This document shows positions 1-9,100 of a stretch of 40,953 nucleotides of DNA, piece by piece. The first letter of the stretch is position 1, and each line of letters starts with the position of its first letter. The position numbers and the translations under genes were made by a program. Below the pieces are notes generated by a model. It made no database searches. It was not told the origin of the DNA and saw only the letters and a list, made by a program, of their open reading frames with translations. Location: positions 1 through 40,953 of the forward strand of contig JACRIO010000026.1 of assembly GCA_016220035.1 (NCBI GenBank). The letters run 5' to 3'. The DNA is from Planctomycetota bacterium. GTDB lineage: Bacteria; Planctomycetota; UBA1135; GCA-002686595.

Positions 1-528
1 ACGAGCGACGACACGTTCACGATCGTCGTCGGCGAGAACGACCCCTCGACGGTCCTCTGCTCGGGCGACGGCACGCTCTCGACGCCGTGCCCCTGCGGCA
101 ACTCGGGCACGAGCGGACACGGCTGCGCGAACTCGGCCAACCCGAGTGGAGCGCAGCTCACCGCGACGGGCTTCACCGAGCTCGACCCGCTCACGCTCAC
201 CGAGAACGTCGTGCTCCACGGCTCGGGCATGCCCGCCACGTCGAGCACGATCTACCTCAAGAGCGACGGCCTGAACGCCGCGGGTTCGGTCTTCGGCGAC
301 GGCGTGTCGTGCCTCACCGGATCGATCATCCGTCTGCGCACGAAGATCAACGTCGGCGGCGCGTCCTCGTTCCCCGAGCCGGGCGACCCGATGCTCTCCG
401 TGCGCGGCGCGACGCCGTCGGGCAGCGGACTCACCGGTTACTACGCGGCGTACTACCGCAACGCCGCGGGTGCCTTCTGCCCGCCCGCCACCTTCAACAT
501 TTCCAACGGCGTGAGCATCACCTGGTGA
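1..528 (+). CDS. 3' end of a secreted protein with the planctomycete C-terminal module
   Basis: The open frame enters from the left edge and stops at TGA 526-528, so the start and N-terminal domains are outside the window. The visible 175 residues carry a Cys-rich entry segment ('PCPCGNSG') and then a beta-rich module ending in 'FCPPATFNISNGVSITW'. The last ~150 residues align by eye along their whole length with the C-terminus of the lectin-domain protein at 1694-3046, sharing the core 'GSGMPAT', 'FGDGV', 'RLRTKIN' and 'GGASSFP'. The module is probably extracytoplasmic, because the other copy is on a protein with a signal peptide. Its job (anchoring, sorting or adhesion) is not known to me. 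The ORF track shows only 211-528 because the upstream start is missing. Confidence 0.8.
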   Translation, partial: TSDDTFTIVVGENDPSTVLCSGDGTLSTPCPCGNSGTSGHGCANSANPSGAQLTATGFTELDPLTLTENVVLHGSGMPATSSTIYLKSDGLNAAGSVFGDGVSCLTGSIIRLRTKINVGGASSFPEPGDPMLSVRGATPSGSGLTGYYAAYYRNAAGAFCPPATFNISNGVSITW

Positions 529-615
529 CCGCCTGACGGATCGACTTCACTGCGCCGCGGCGGCGAGCGCGCTCCATGAGCACTCGACGCCGCGCGCGCG
601 TTCCGGTCGAACGAG

Positions 616-647
616 ACGAGCCGCGCGGATCGCTCCGCGCGGCTCGT
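616..647. terminator. GC-rich hairpin between convergent genes
   Basis: A perfect 14-bp inverted repeat (acgagccgcgcgga / tccgcgcggctcgt) with a TCGC tetraloop lies between the stop of the first gene (528) and the stop of the carbonic anhydrase (668). There is no long T run on either side. Position between two converging genes suggests a bidirectional terminator or mRNA 3'-end stabiliser. The rest of 529-667 holds nothing I recognise. Confidence 0.6.
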
Positions 648-667
648 TCCTCGGAAGCAGGTCGATC

Positions 668-1393
668 TCAGTGGTGCGGCGCGGCCGTCCCGTGCACGTT
701 CGGTTCTTCGCGGCGTGACGCCGTCGGCACCTTCGCGTCCAAGAACTCCACGACGCCCGAGTCGAGGTCGTAGCGCGCCGCGACGATTTGCAGCTTGCCC
801 AGGTGGCCGTACTCGGAGAGCACGGGTTCGCACTCCGACAACTGGCGCGCGATGCGGCTCGCGTTCGCGCGCACGGCGTTGTCGAGCACGTCGCCACCCT
901 TCTTCTTCGCGCCCTCGACGACCGGCAGGATCGCGGGCGTGAACGCGGAGAGGTGCGCGGGGAGGTCGCCGCCGTCGACGACGGCCTTCACCGCGCCGCA
1001 GCGCTCGTGGCCGAGCACGACGATGAACTCGCAGCCTAGATGCTCGACCGCGTACTCGATCGAACCGATCGCGGCGTCGCCGAGCACTTCACCGGCGCTG
1101 CGCACGACGAACAGGTCGCCCAGGCCCTGGTCGAAGAGGAGCTCGGGCGGAACGCGCGAGTCCGCGCAACCGACGACGATCGCGAACGGATGCTGGCCCT
1201 TCGCGACCTCGGCGCGGCGCTCGAAGCTCTCGTTCAGGTGCGTCGGATGGCCCTGCGCGAAGCGCTGGTTGCCCGCGACGAGGCGCTCGAGCGGGCTGTT
1301 GCCCTCGGTGGCCGAGGCTTCGTGCGTGAGCGGGCCGTTGGAGATGAGGAGCGCGGACGTGGTGAGCGCCGCGCAGAAAGCGATGAGCTTCAT
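668..1393 (-). CDS. Exported beta-class carbonic anhydrase
   Basis: A 241-aa beta-carbonic anhydrase, which interconverts CO2 and bicarbonate at a zinc ion. The zinc site is complete: Cys76 and the Asp78-Arg80 dyad in 'CADSR', and His129/Cys132 in 'HERCG'. The fold runs from about residue 32 to 220. I chose the ATG at 1393 because the following 28 residues form a signal peptide (short basic start, hydrophobic core, 'EASA' before the mature part), so the enzyme should act in the periplasm rather than the cytoplasm. The ORF track extends this frame to 3205, but the extension is antisense to the next gene and is Arg-rich shadow. The gene is divergent from the lectin protein and stands alone. Confidence 0.92.
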   Translation of the reverse strand: MKLIAFCAALTTSALLISNGPLTHEASATEGNSPLERLVAGNQRFAQGHPTHLNESFERRAEVAKGQHPFAIVVGCADSRVPPELLFDQGLGDLFVVRSAGEVLGDAAIGSIEYAVEHLGCEFIVVLGHERCGAVKAVVDGGDLPAHLSAFTPAILPVVEGAKKKGGDVLDNAVRANASRIARQLSECEPVLSEYGHLGKLQIVAARYDLDSGVVEFLDAKVPTASRREEPNVHGTAAPHH

Positions 1394-1693
1394 GGTCGGG
1401 GATCGCGAAGGGGAAGACGCGGAGCCGGGGAGGACTCGGCGCGCCGGGAATGGGTTCTTCGTGATCGCGGAGGGCGCGACTTGAAGCTCGTTGGGTTCCT
1501 CGGCGCGAAAGGGCTTCGGGAAGCGCGTCGCGGTGATCGTCCGTCGCTCGTGGACGGTCCAGGACCCGACGTGGGCCGTGAAAGGCACGTTCGATGAGCG
1601 CAAGCGCGCGCTCCCGCGCCGCGACCGGCAACCGCAATCGGGGGGAGCTGGTAGGCTCGTCCCGAACACACCGTCCCCGGAGACCCCACCACC
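1394..1693. other. Divergent intergenic region
   Basis: About 300 bp separate the carbonic anhydrase start from the lectin-protein start. No convincing ORF is present. A TAGGCT hexamer at 1652-1657 could be a -10 box for the plus-strand gene, leaving a leader of about 30 nt, but no good -35 box accompanies it. Confidence 0.4.
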
Positions 1694-3046
1694 ATGCAAC
1701 GTTTCGCCCTCGCCTCCACCGCCGCTCTCGTCGCCGTCGCCGCGCCCGCCTGGGCGCAGGGCGACAACACCTGCGCCACCGCGCAGGTCATCGCCGGCAA
1801 CGGCACCTACGCCTTCGACACCACGCTCGCGACGACGGACGGAGTGGGCGACGCGCTCTGCCTCTTCTTCTCGAACAACCAGATCCACAACGACGTTTGG
1901 TGGAGCTGGACCTCGGCATCGACCGGCACGATCCGCATCGAAGACTGCACGCTGACGGCGCTCGACAGCAAGATCGCCGTGTACGACGGCGCGGGCTGCG
2001 TGGGAACGGTGATCGCCTGCAATGACGACTCCTGCGGATTGCAGTCGCGCGTCGAGTTCGCCGCCGTCGCCGGCAACGTCTACACGATCCGCCTCGGCGC
2101 ATACTCCGCGACCGGCTTCGGGACGGGCAGCATCGTCATCAGCGACGTCCCGCCGCTCGCGATCCAGCTCACCGCGGTCAACCCGGCCAACGGGCACACC
2201 TACCACCTGCTCGAGGGAGCGAGCTGGAGCGCCGCTCAAGCGCGCGCCGTGCAGCTCGGCGGCAACCTCGTCACGATCGGCGACCAGGCGGAGCACGACT
2301 GGCTCACGCAGACGTTCCACAACTTCCAAGCCGTCGACATCGACCTTTGGACGGGCTTCAACGACTCGGTCGTGGAGGGCACGTTCGCGTGGGTGAGCGG
2401 CCAGCCGATCACGTACACGAACTGGGACCTCGGCGAGCCGAACAACGGCGGCGGCACCGAGGACTACTGCGCGATGCGCAAGAACAACCCGCTCGCGCTG
2501 TGGAACGACCTCAACAACGCGCCGACGGGCTTCCACGCGAACCCGCACGGCGTCGTCGAGATCGAAGCCACGCCGATCGTCGCGTTCTGCGCCGGCGACG
2601 GCCTTTCGACGGACCACACGACGCCGTGCCCGTGCGGCAACAACGGCGCGGCGGGCAACGGGTGCGCCAACTCGGCGAACCCGAACGGCGGCAACCTGAC
2701 GACGACGGGCTCGACGCTGTCCGACAACGTGGTGCTCCAGGGCTCGGGCATGCCGGCGACGGTCGCGTGCATCTACCTGCAGGGCGACGGGCTCAACGAC
2801 GGCGTGTTCGGCGACGGCGTGCGCTGCACCGGCGGAACGCTGCTGCGTTTGCGCACGAAGATCAACGCGGGCGGAGCGAGCTCGTTCCCCGACTCGGTCG
2901 AGACGATCACGCTCTCGGCCCGCGGCGGCGTGACGGTCGGCAGCGGCGCGCGGCGCTACTACCAGACGTACTACCGCAACTCCGCGGGCCTCTTCTGTCC
3001 GCCGGAGACGTTCAACGTGACGAACGGCGTGCAGATCGACTGGTAG
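1694..3046 (+). CDS. Secreted C-type-lectin-domain protein with shared C-terminal module
   Basis: A 450-aa modular surface or secreted protein. Residues 1-22 are a signal peptide ending 'AWAQ'. Residues ~24-150 look like a PPC-type beta-sandwich ('DVWWSWT', 'DSKIAVYDG', 'ACNDDS'). Residues ~163-291 are a C-type lectin domain: 'YHLLEGASWSAAQ' at the start, the 'EPNN' calcium/sugar motif at 248-251 and 'WND' at 270-272, which together suggest a calcium-dependent, mannose-type ligand. Residues ~298-450 repeat the module seen at the end of the first gene, ending 'FCPPETFNVTNGVQIDW'. It stands between a divergent gene and a terminator, so it is probably monocistronic. The ligand and the role of the C-terminal module are unknown. 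Confidence 0.88.
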   Translation: MQRFALASTAALVAVAAPAWAQGDNTCATAQVIAGNGTYAFDTTLATTDGVGDALCLFFSNNQIHNDVWWSWTSASTGTIRIEDCTLTALDSKIAVYDGAGCVGTVIACNDDSCGLQSRVEFAAVAGNVYTIRLGAYSATGFGTGSIVISDVPPLAIQLTAVNPANGHTYHLLEGASWSAAQARAVQLGGNLVTIGDQAEHDWLTQTFHNFQAVDIDLWTGFNDSVVEGTFAWVSGQPITYTNWDLGEPNNGGGTEDYCAMRKNNPLALWNDLNNAPTGFHANPHGVVEIEATPIVAFCAGDGLSTDHTTPCPCGNNGAAGNGCANSANPNGGNLTTTGSTLSDNVVLQGSGMPATVACIYLQGDGLNDGVFGDGVRCTGGTLLRLRTKINAGGASSFPDSVETITLSARGGVTVGSGARRYYQTYYRNSAGLFCPPETFNVTNGVQIDW

Positions 3047-3067
3047 TTCGATTCGAACACCCGACCG

Positions 3068-3105
3068 CCGCGACCTCGGCCCGTGCGCTGGGGTCGCGGT
3101 GTTTT
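3068..3105 (+). terminator. Rho-independent terminator after the lectin gene
   Basis: An 8-bp GC stem (ccgcgacc / ggtcgcgg) is followed directly by tgtttt, 21 bp after the stop codon at 3046. This is a standard intrinsic terminator layout for a plus-strand transcript. Confidence 0.7.
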
Positions 3106-3175
3106 CGGCGGGGAGCGTGGGCGCACCCGACATCGACTCCCCCCTCGCGTGCTCGTTCGTTAGGATCCCAAGGCG

Positions 3176-3871
3176 ATGAGCCATCGACCCGACCATCCGG
3201 AGCACACGGACGGAGCCAAGGCTGCCGCGCGCGTCGCCAACTACACCGTGGCCGAGGCGGCCGCGTGGCTTCGCGTCCCCGTATCGACGACGCGCGCCTG
3301 GGCGATCGGTCGCGCACCCGCTGCGAAGCCCGTGATCGACGTGGCCGATCCCGAGCGCGGACTGCTTTCATTCGCGAACCTGTGCGAGCTCCACGTCCTC
3401 GCTTCCATCCGCCGCCAGCACGGCGTGACGCTGCAGACCGTGCGCAAAGCCTGCGTGTTCCTGCGGCGCGAGATCGGGCGCAAGGACCCCTTGCTGTCGC
3501 CCGACATGCTCACCGACGGCAAGGACCTGTTCGTGGAGAAGCTCGGCACGCTCGTCAACGTCTCGCGCGCAGGACAAACCGAGATGAAGTCGATCCTCGA
3601 GGCATACCTGAAGCGCATCGAGCGCGATCGCGGCGGCGAGCCCGTGCGCCTCTACCCCTTCTCGAACGCGACGACGAGTACGGGCCCGAGATCGATCGTG
3701 ATCGACCCACGCATCCAGTTCGGCAAGCCGTGCATCGCCGGCGCCTGGGTCCCGACGCGCATCATCGCGGAGCGCTTCCGCGCGAGCGAGACGATCGCTT
3801 CGATCGCGTACGACTACGGGATCCCGGAGCAGAAAATCGAGGATGCGCTCCGGTACGAAATGGCTGCCTGA
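3176..3871 (+). CDS. vapB45: VapB45-type antitoxin (N-terminal HTH plus DUF433)
   Basis: A 231-aa protein. Residues ~22-46 ('TVAEAAAWLRVPVSTTRAWA') look like a helix-turn-helix for DNA binding, and residues ~165-228 are a DUF433 domain ('IDPRIQFGKPCIAGAWVPT'). This matches the size and layout of Mycobacterium tuberculosis VapB45 (Rv2018, about 239 aa), the antitoxin for a PIN-like toxin. The toxin gene begins 29 nt before this stop, which implies translational coupling. The start is preceded by a TAGGAT hexamer at 3161-3166 and 'aagg' close to the ATG, so the leader must be very short. As antitoxin and DNA-binding protein it would be expected to repress its own operon. Confidence 0.82.
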   Translation: MSHRPDHPEHTDGAKAAARVANYTVAEAAAWLRVPVSTTRAWAIGRAPAAKPVIDVADPERGLLSFANLCELHVLASIRRQHGVTLQTVRKACVFLRREIGRKDPLLSPDMLTDGKDLFVEKLGTLVNVSRAGQTEMKSILEAYLKRIERDRGGEPVRLYPFSNATTSTGPRSIVIDPRIQFGKPCIAGAWVPTRIIAERFRASETIASIAYDYGIPEQKIEDALRYEMAA

Positions 3872-4256
3872 GGACCTGGTCTTCTACGTCGACCACTGCC
3901 TTGGGCGGCGCTACGTGCCCGAGGCGCTGGCACGCGCGGGCGCACGAACGATCGTGCACGCCGACCGATTTCCGATCGACCACCCCGACCACGAGTGGCT
4001 GCGCGAGTGCGGCCGGAACGGCTGGGTCGTGTTGACGAAGGACGGCCGGTTTCTGCCCGGGACGTTGGAGCACGACGTGATCCGCGAGCACTCCGTGCGC
4101 GTGTTCGTGCTCGCCGACGGCAATGCGAGCGGCGCGGAAATGGCGGCGACGTTCACTCGGCACTTGAAGCGCATGGCGGCCATCGCCCGGGATCGGGTGG
4201 GTCCGTTCATCGCGCGGGTGAGCCAGAGGAGCCTGGTCGTTCGGCGCTTCCATTGA
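3843..4256 (+). CDS. vapC45: VapC45-type PIN-like toxin
   Basis: A 137-aa partner of the preceding antitoxin, matching the length of Rv2019 (VapC45, 138 aa). The pattern is that of the VapC45/DUF5615 PIN-like family: an acidic residue in the first strand ('VFYVDHCLG', Asp17), 'LARAG', then 'WVVLTKDGRF', where a strand ends in Lys-Asp. Such proteins are predicted or shown RNases that are neutralised by the cognate antitoxin. The 29-nt overlap with vapB45 and the absence of a gene within about 110 bp downstream make this a self-contained two-gene module. The RNA target cannot be read from sequence. Confidence 0.78.
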   Translation: MRSGTKWLPEDLVFYVDHCLGRRYVPEALARAGARTIVHADRFPIDHPDHEWLRECGRNGWVVLTKDGRFLPGTLEHDVIREHSVRVFVLADGNASGAEMAATFTRHLKRMAAIARDRVGPFIARVSQRSLVVRRFH

Positions 4257-4370
4257 AGCGCACATGGAGGCTGCGATCCGCACACGTTCGTGCGTGCTAT
4301 CCTCCCGCCCCGCTCGCTGGCTCTGGCCGGGCTTTCGGCGGCTCTCGACCCCGCTCGCTACCTATCTCTC

Positions 4371-5018
4371 ATGCAGCACGATCGACACGACGAACAGGGC
4401 ACGATCTCCGACCTCGAGGCCGACTTGCAGGAGGCGCTCGACGCGCTCCAGCACTACGAGCAGCGCGGCGAATTGCCCGACGAGCTCCGCCCGCTGCTCC
4501 TCCTCACGCCGCCCGAGGGCGGGAGCGTGCACGTCTCGCTCCGCCATCGCGAACAGATGCGTCAGATCCGGCGCACGCTCGGCGAGAGCAGCTTCGATCC
4601 GCGCTCGTGCGGCGCGTGGATCGTGTTCGAGCTCGCGCCCGAGGGCGTGGTCGCGGGAGCGAGCGGTGGAGGCGACGACGCCTTCCTGCGCGAGTTCGTG
4701 CTCGCGCTCGATCGCGCCGAGCGCGATCCGCACATGGCCTTCGTTTCGCTGAAGTACTTCCGCGACCAGTACCTCGTGAAGACCGGCCACGGCTGGGCGC
4801 GCGACTTCGACCTCGTGCGCCACCTGATGCAGAAGGCGACGGACGACGGGCTGATCCTGCTCGCGCGCGTGCCCAACCCGCGCCAGCCCGAGTTCCCGGT
4901 GACGAGCCTGCAGCTCGCGCGCGACCACGCGTTCGTGAAGGGCGTGCTCGAAGCCGTGGCGCCCGCGGAACCGGCCGCGCCGCACGCGTCGGAACCGTCG
5001 AACGTCGACCCGGACTGA
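4371..5018 (+). CDS. Hypothetical protein, unrecognised
   Basis: A 215-aa soluble protein with no signal peptide, no membrane segment and no motif I recognise. The N-terminal ~40 residues are acidic and helical ('ISDLEADLQEALDALQHYEQ'), followed by a mixed alpha/beta core. The last third ('FDLVRHLMQKATDDGLI', 'EFPVTSLQL') could be a winged-helix-like element, but this is weak. I prefer ATG 4371 over the track's GTG at 4290, because the extra 27 codons have many A/T third positions, unlike the rest of the gene. Its TGA (5016-5018) abuts the stop of the converging HupE-like gene with no gap. Codon use is like its neighbours, so it is likely a native gene of unknown function. Confidence 0.65.
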   Translation: MQHDRHDEQGTISDLEADLQEALDALQHYEQRGELPDELRPLLLLTPPEGGSVHVSLRHREQMRQIRRTLGESSFDPRSCGAWIVFELAPEGVVAGASGGGDDAFLREFVLALDRAERDPHMAFVSLKYFRDQYLVKTGHGWARDFDLVRHLMQKATDDGLILLARVPNPRQPEFPVTSLQLARDHAFVKGVLEAVAPAEPAAPHASEPSNVDPD

Positions 5019-6125
5019 TCACACGCCGAACGCGCGCTCGGCGAACCACCACAGGCCGAGGATCGCGACCACGCCGGCCGTCGCGCGCCGCAGACCCGCG
5101 GGCGCGAGCGTCGCGCGTTCGTGCTCGGCGCGCGTGCGCGCGACGATGCGCAGGAGCAGCACCACCGACGCGACGATCGCGAGCTGGCCGAGCTCGACGC
5201 CCGCGTTGACGCCGAAGAGCGCGCGCAGCGTGTCGGGCTCCGCCGCGAGCGTCGCGCGCAAGGCACCCGCGAAACCGAGGCCGTGCACGAGCCCGAAGCC
5301 GAAGGCCTCGGGCCACAGACGCTTCGGCGGCTCGGCGAACAGGTTGCGCGCGCCCACCCAGGCGATCGAGAGCGCGATCACGGGCTCCACGACCGAGCCG
5401 GGGAGGTCGAACCACCCCATCGCGGCCGACGCGAGCGTCAGGGAGTGCGCCAGCGTGAACGCGGTCACGACGACGAGCAGCGATCGCACGCGGCGCGACG
5501 CGAGGATGAGCGCGAGCACGAACGCGATGTGGTCGTAACCGGTCAGGATGTGCTCGATCCCGAGGTGGAGGTATGCGCCGAGGACGTTTCCGGCCGGCGC
5601 GGCGTCGGGCTGGAACATCCACAGCGGGTCCTCGACCCACAGAAGGCGTGACACGGGCTCCGCGCCGTTCCACACGATCGCGCAGTGGTCGCGGTGGAAC
5701 GGATCGCTCTCGCGAAAGAGCGTCGTGTCGACGGCGAGGTTCCGCGGCGCGTGTTCGCACTCGAAGTCGAACACGAAGTCGACGAGCTCGTCCCCGGGCA
5801 AGGCGCCCGCGAGCGCGCCGGTCGCGGACACGACGCTGTGCAGCTTCGCGACGAGCCGCGCGCCGTCCCGTGCGCTCTCGCGTGCGTCGGCGGCGAGGAT
5901 CAGGTGCTCGCGAACGTAGTTCTGGACGAGCTCGGCGCCCTTCTTCAGTTCGGACTCGACCAAGTCGCCGTCGTCGTCGCGGTCGAGCTCGGGGAGCGAT
6001 TCGAGCAGCGTGCGTTCCTGGCAGCGCAGCTCCATCGCGACGCGCGCGCCGTCGACGGTGATGCGCGAACTCGACACCGAGTTCGGGTGCGCGAAGAGCG
6101 CCGCGGCGAGGGCGAGCGAGAGCAT
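5019..6125 (-). CDS. HupE/UreJ-2 family membrane protein with an EF-hand
   Basis: A 368-aa protein of the HupE/UreJ_2 type. After a short signal ('MLSLALAAALFAHP') comes a periplasmic part of about 170 residues that includes a canonical 12-residue EF-hand loop at 48-59 (DxDxDG...E), suggesting calcium binding. The membrane part begins with the family signature 'HLGIEHILTGYDHIAF', followed by roughly six helices containing conserved His residues. HupE relatives are associated with metal (nickel) uptake, but the substrate here cannot be read. I chose ATG 6125 because it gives the signal peptide; the track's extension to 6854 is antisense shadow. It starts 55 bp after the fusion gene on the same strand, so the two are probably co-transcribed. 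Confidence 0.8.
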   Translation of the reverse strand: MLSLALAAALFAHPNSVSSSRITVDGARVAMELRCQERTLLESLPELDRDDDGDLVESELKKGAELVQNYVREHLILAADARESARDGARLVAKLHSVVSATGALAGALPGDELVDFVFDFECEHAPRNLAVDTTLFRESDPFHRDHCAIVWNGAEPVSRLLWVEDPLWMFQPDAAPAGNVLGAYLHLGIEHILTGYDHIAFVLALILASRRVRSLLVVVTAFTLAHSLTLASAAMGWFDLPGSVVEPVIALSIAWVGARNLFAEPPKRLWPEAFGFGLVHGLGFAGALRATLAAEPDTLRALFGVNAGVELGQLAIVASVVLLLRIVARTRAEHERATLAPAGLRRATAGVVAILGLWWFAERAFGV

Positions 6126-6180
6126 GGCCGCGCCATTCTTCGCTCGGCACCTCGTCTTGGATGGCCCTGGGCCGGGAAAA

Positions 6181-9100
6181 TCAGCGCGGGCGGGCCGCGC
6201 TGCGGTGCGCGAGGGTCGCGACGAGCTCGCCGACCTCCGCGCGGAAGCGCACCCCGTAGATCCCGGGCACGCCGTTGCGCACGACGGTGGCGTCGAGCCG
6301 CCCACCGAGCACGTCGCAATCGAGCTGCACGTCCTCGCCGATTTCGAGCTGGTGCCCCGGCACGAGCACGAGCGCGCCGCGGGCGCTGACGTCGGCGACC
6401 TCGCCGGGCACGTCCTCGGTGTCGCGCCGCAACGTCGCGGACGCCTTGAAGGGCACGCGGCCCTCCGTTCGTCGCTCGCCCACGCGCTCGACCGAGCCAT
6501 CCGCGCGCAGCGTGACGAGGTCGCCGTCCATGAGCATCTGCATCGCGCCCGCGACGCCGACGACGGCCGTGAGGTCGTACTCGCGCGCCTGGATGGCCGC
6601 GTGCGAGAGCCAACCGCCGACCTCGGTGACGATGCCGCGCGCCCTGGGGAACACCGGCGTCCACGTCGGGTCGGTGAAGCGCGCGACGAGCACCTCGCCG
6701 TCCTCGAAGCGATCGATCTCCTCGCTCGCGCGCAGCACGCGCGCGCGGCCGGTGACGTCGCCGCCGCCGGAGACGCGGAGGCCCTTGAGCACGCGGTCCG
6801 CCCTCGGCGACGTCGACTGCACCGCGCGGTCGAGCTCCAAAGCCTCGAGCGCATCGAGCGTCACTTCGCCCGAGAGCTGCACGCCCTCGAAAGCGCGCGC
6901 CTCCGCGGCCCGTTCGGTCACGAGCGCGGGGAGCTGTTCCTGCCGGAAGTGCGCGTCCGAAAGGCGCCCGATCTCGTCGCGGCGCAGGAGGAAGATCGAG
7001 TCGCCGACGTTCAGCCGCTCGCCCATCTCGACGAGCACGGCGCGCAGGAACGCGAAGTCGCGCAATGCGTGGTGCTTCGCTTCCTCCTTCAGCGCCTGGA
7101 AGCGGCAGGCGCGCTCGACTTCGAGCCGCAACACGCGCGAACCGGTCTCGGGCGGAGCGTCGTCGTGTTTCCGGCCCGGGGCCGCGGAACGCTGCGCCAT
7201 CGCGCGAGCGACCTTGGGGTTCTCGGAGTAGCGCGGCTGCGAGAGCTCGTAGTCCTGCGGAGCGCGATGCCCGAACAGCTTGAGGAACGCCGAGAGATCC
7301 GCTTCGCCGCGGCCGACGGCGGCAAGCCGCTCCATCGCCTGGTGCACGACCGTCTCGGGCAGGTGCGACAGGTACCGCGCGGGATCGAGCCCGCGCTTCT
7401 CCAGCGCGCGCACCGCGGCCTTGAAGTAGAAGTCGGCCGCGATGTTGATGCGCTCGGCCGCGAGGTAGCTCTCCTCGAGGATGCGGCGTTCCGTCTCCTC
7501 GTGCAGGTCGGCGAGCTCCTTGAACGAGAACTGCGTGAGGTCGAGCGCCTCCCGCAGGCGCGCCTCGCGCTGGAAGCGCGCCAGGAACACTTCGCGCCAT
7601 TCACTTTCGAGCGCGTCGGCCGCCCGCGACAACCGAAAGGCCGCGAGCATGCCCGGCGCGCGCGTCAAGCGCTGCTTCTCCTCGATGCGATTCACCCACG
7701 TCGCGCCGAACGCGCCGATCACGAAGGGCGCGGAATCCGGATCGACGTCGTAGGGCACGCCCAGCTCGCGGCAGGCGAGGTCCGTGCTGCCGCCATGCGC
7801 CCACAGCGCATCCATCCACGACGCGGAGAGCGGCGACGGCCGCGGCAGGAGCTCCGCGAGCTCGTTCTGACCGAGGACGACCGCGCCCGCGCGCGCGTCA
7901 CGAGCGAGCGCGAGCACGCGGGCGCGTTCGCGTTCGCGCAACGCCGCGGGGGACGAGCCGTGGCTCGAGAGACGCGTGATGTCGCGCGCCTGCAGGAGCA
8001 GGAAGCTCCCGTTCGCGTACGCCCATTCGATGTCCTGCGGGCGGCCGAAGAGCGCTTCGACCTTCCGTCCGAGATCGAACAGCGGCGCGAGCTCGATCGG
8101 AGCGCGCGTCTCGTCGAGCGGCCGCCCGGTGACGCGCCCGAAGCGCAAGCTGATCGGATCCGCGCGGCCGGAGACGAGCGCGTCGCCGAGGCCGCGCACG
8201 AGCTCGATCGCGGCGGCGCCGCTGGAGCCCGGGTGTTCGGTGAAGAGCACGCCTGCGAACTCCGCGGGGACCATCGTCTGGACGACGATCGCGCCGGACT
8301 CCGCCTCGACCCCGGAGTAGGCCTGCGCGCGCGTCGACGCGAGCGAGTCCGCGACCTCGTCGAGCGCTTCGAAGAGGTTTTCCGCGCGCACGTCGAGGAT
8401 GGACTCGAAGACGCCCGCGTAGCTCTTGTCCGCGCCGTCCTCGCGCGCGCCCGAGCTGCGCACCGCGACGCGTTCGGCGTCGAGCACCGTGAACGCGCGC
8501 TCGATGGTGATGCGGTCGCGCGTGTTCCAGCTCCCCTGCGATCGGCGGCGCTCGAGCACGGCGGTCGTCACGACGAAGCCGTCAGGCACGGGCAGGCCCG
8601 CGCGCGCGAGCTGCGCGAGCCGCAGCGCCTTGTTGCCGCAGCCCGACGCGCGATCGGCGTCGCGGAGGGGCACCACCGCCGCGCCGGCGTACCGCTGGCT
8701 CGCGTTCGCCGCGTTCCGCGCGCGGCGGTCGAACCACGCGCGCACGGCGAGCGCCTGCACGACGAGCAGGAGCAGGTTGAGCACGAGGTACAGGTTCGTC
8801 GCGGCGGAGACCGTCGCCACGAGCCCGCCGATCGCGACGCCGGCGACGAGCGCCGTGACGACGCGCGTCCTGGTCGCGCGCGCCCCGGTCACGACGACCA
8901 TCGCCGCGAGGAGCAACCCGACGATCACGGGCAGCACGAAGCGCGGGTCGCGCGCGCCGAGCTCCGGGATCCACAACCAACGTTCCGTCGAGCCCTTCGC
9001 GACCGCGCCGACGACGCCGAAGAACGCCGTGAACAGCACGAGCTGGACGATCGTCGCGACGAGGTTGAGCACCGGCCGCACGCGCTCCGCGCGCAGGAGC

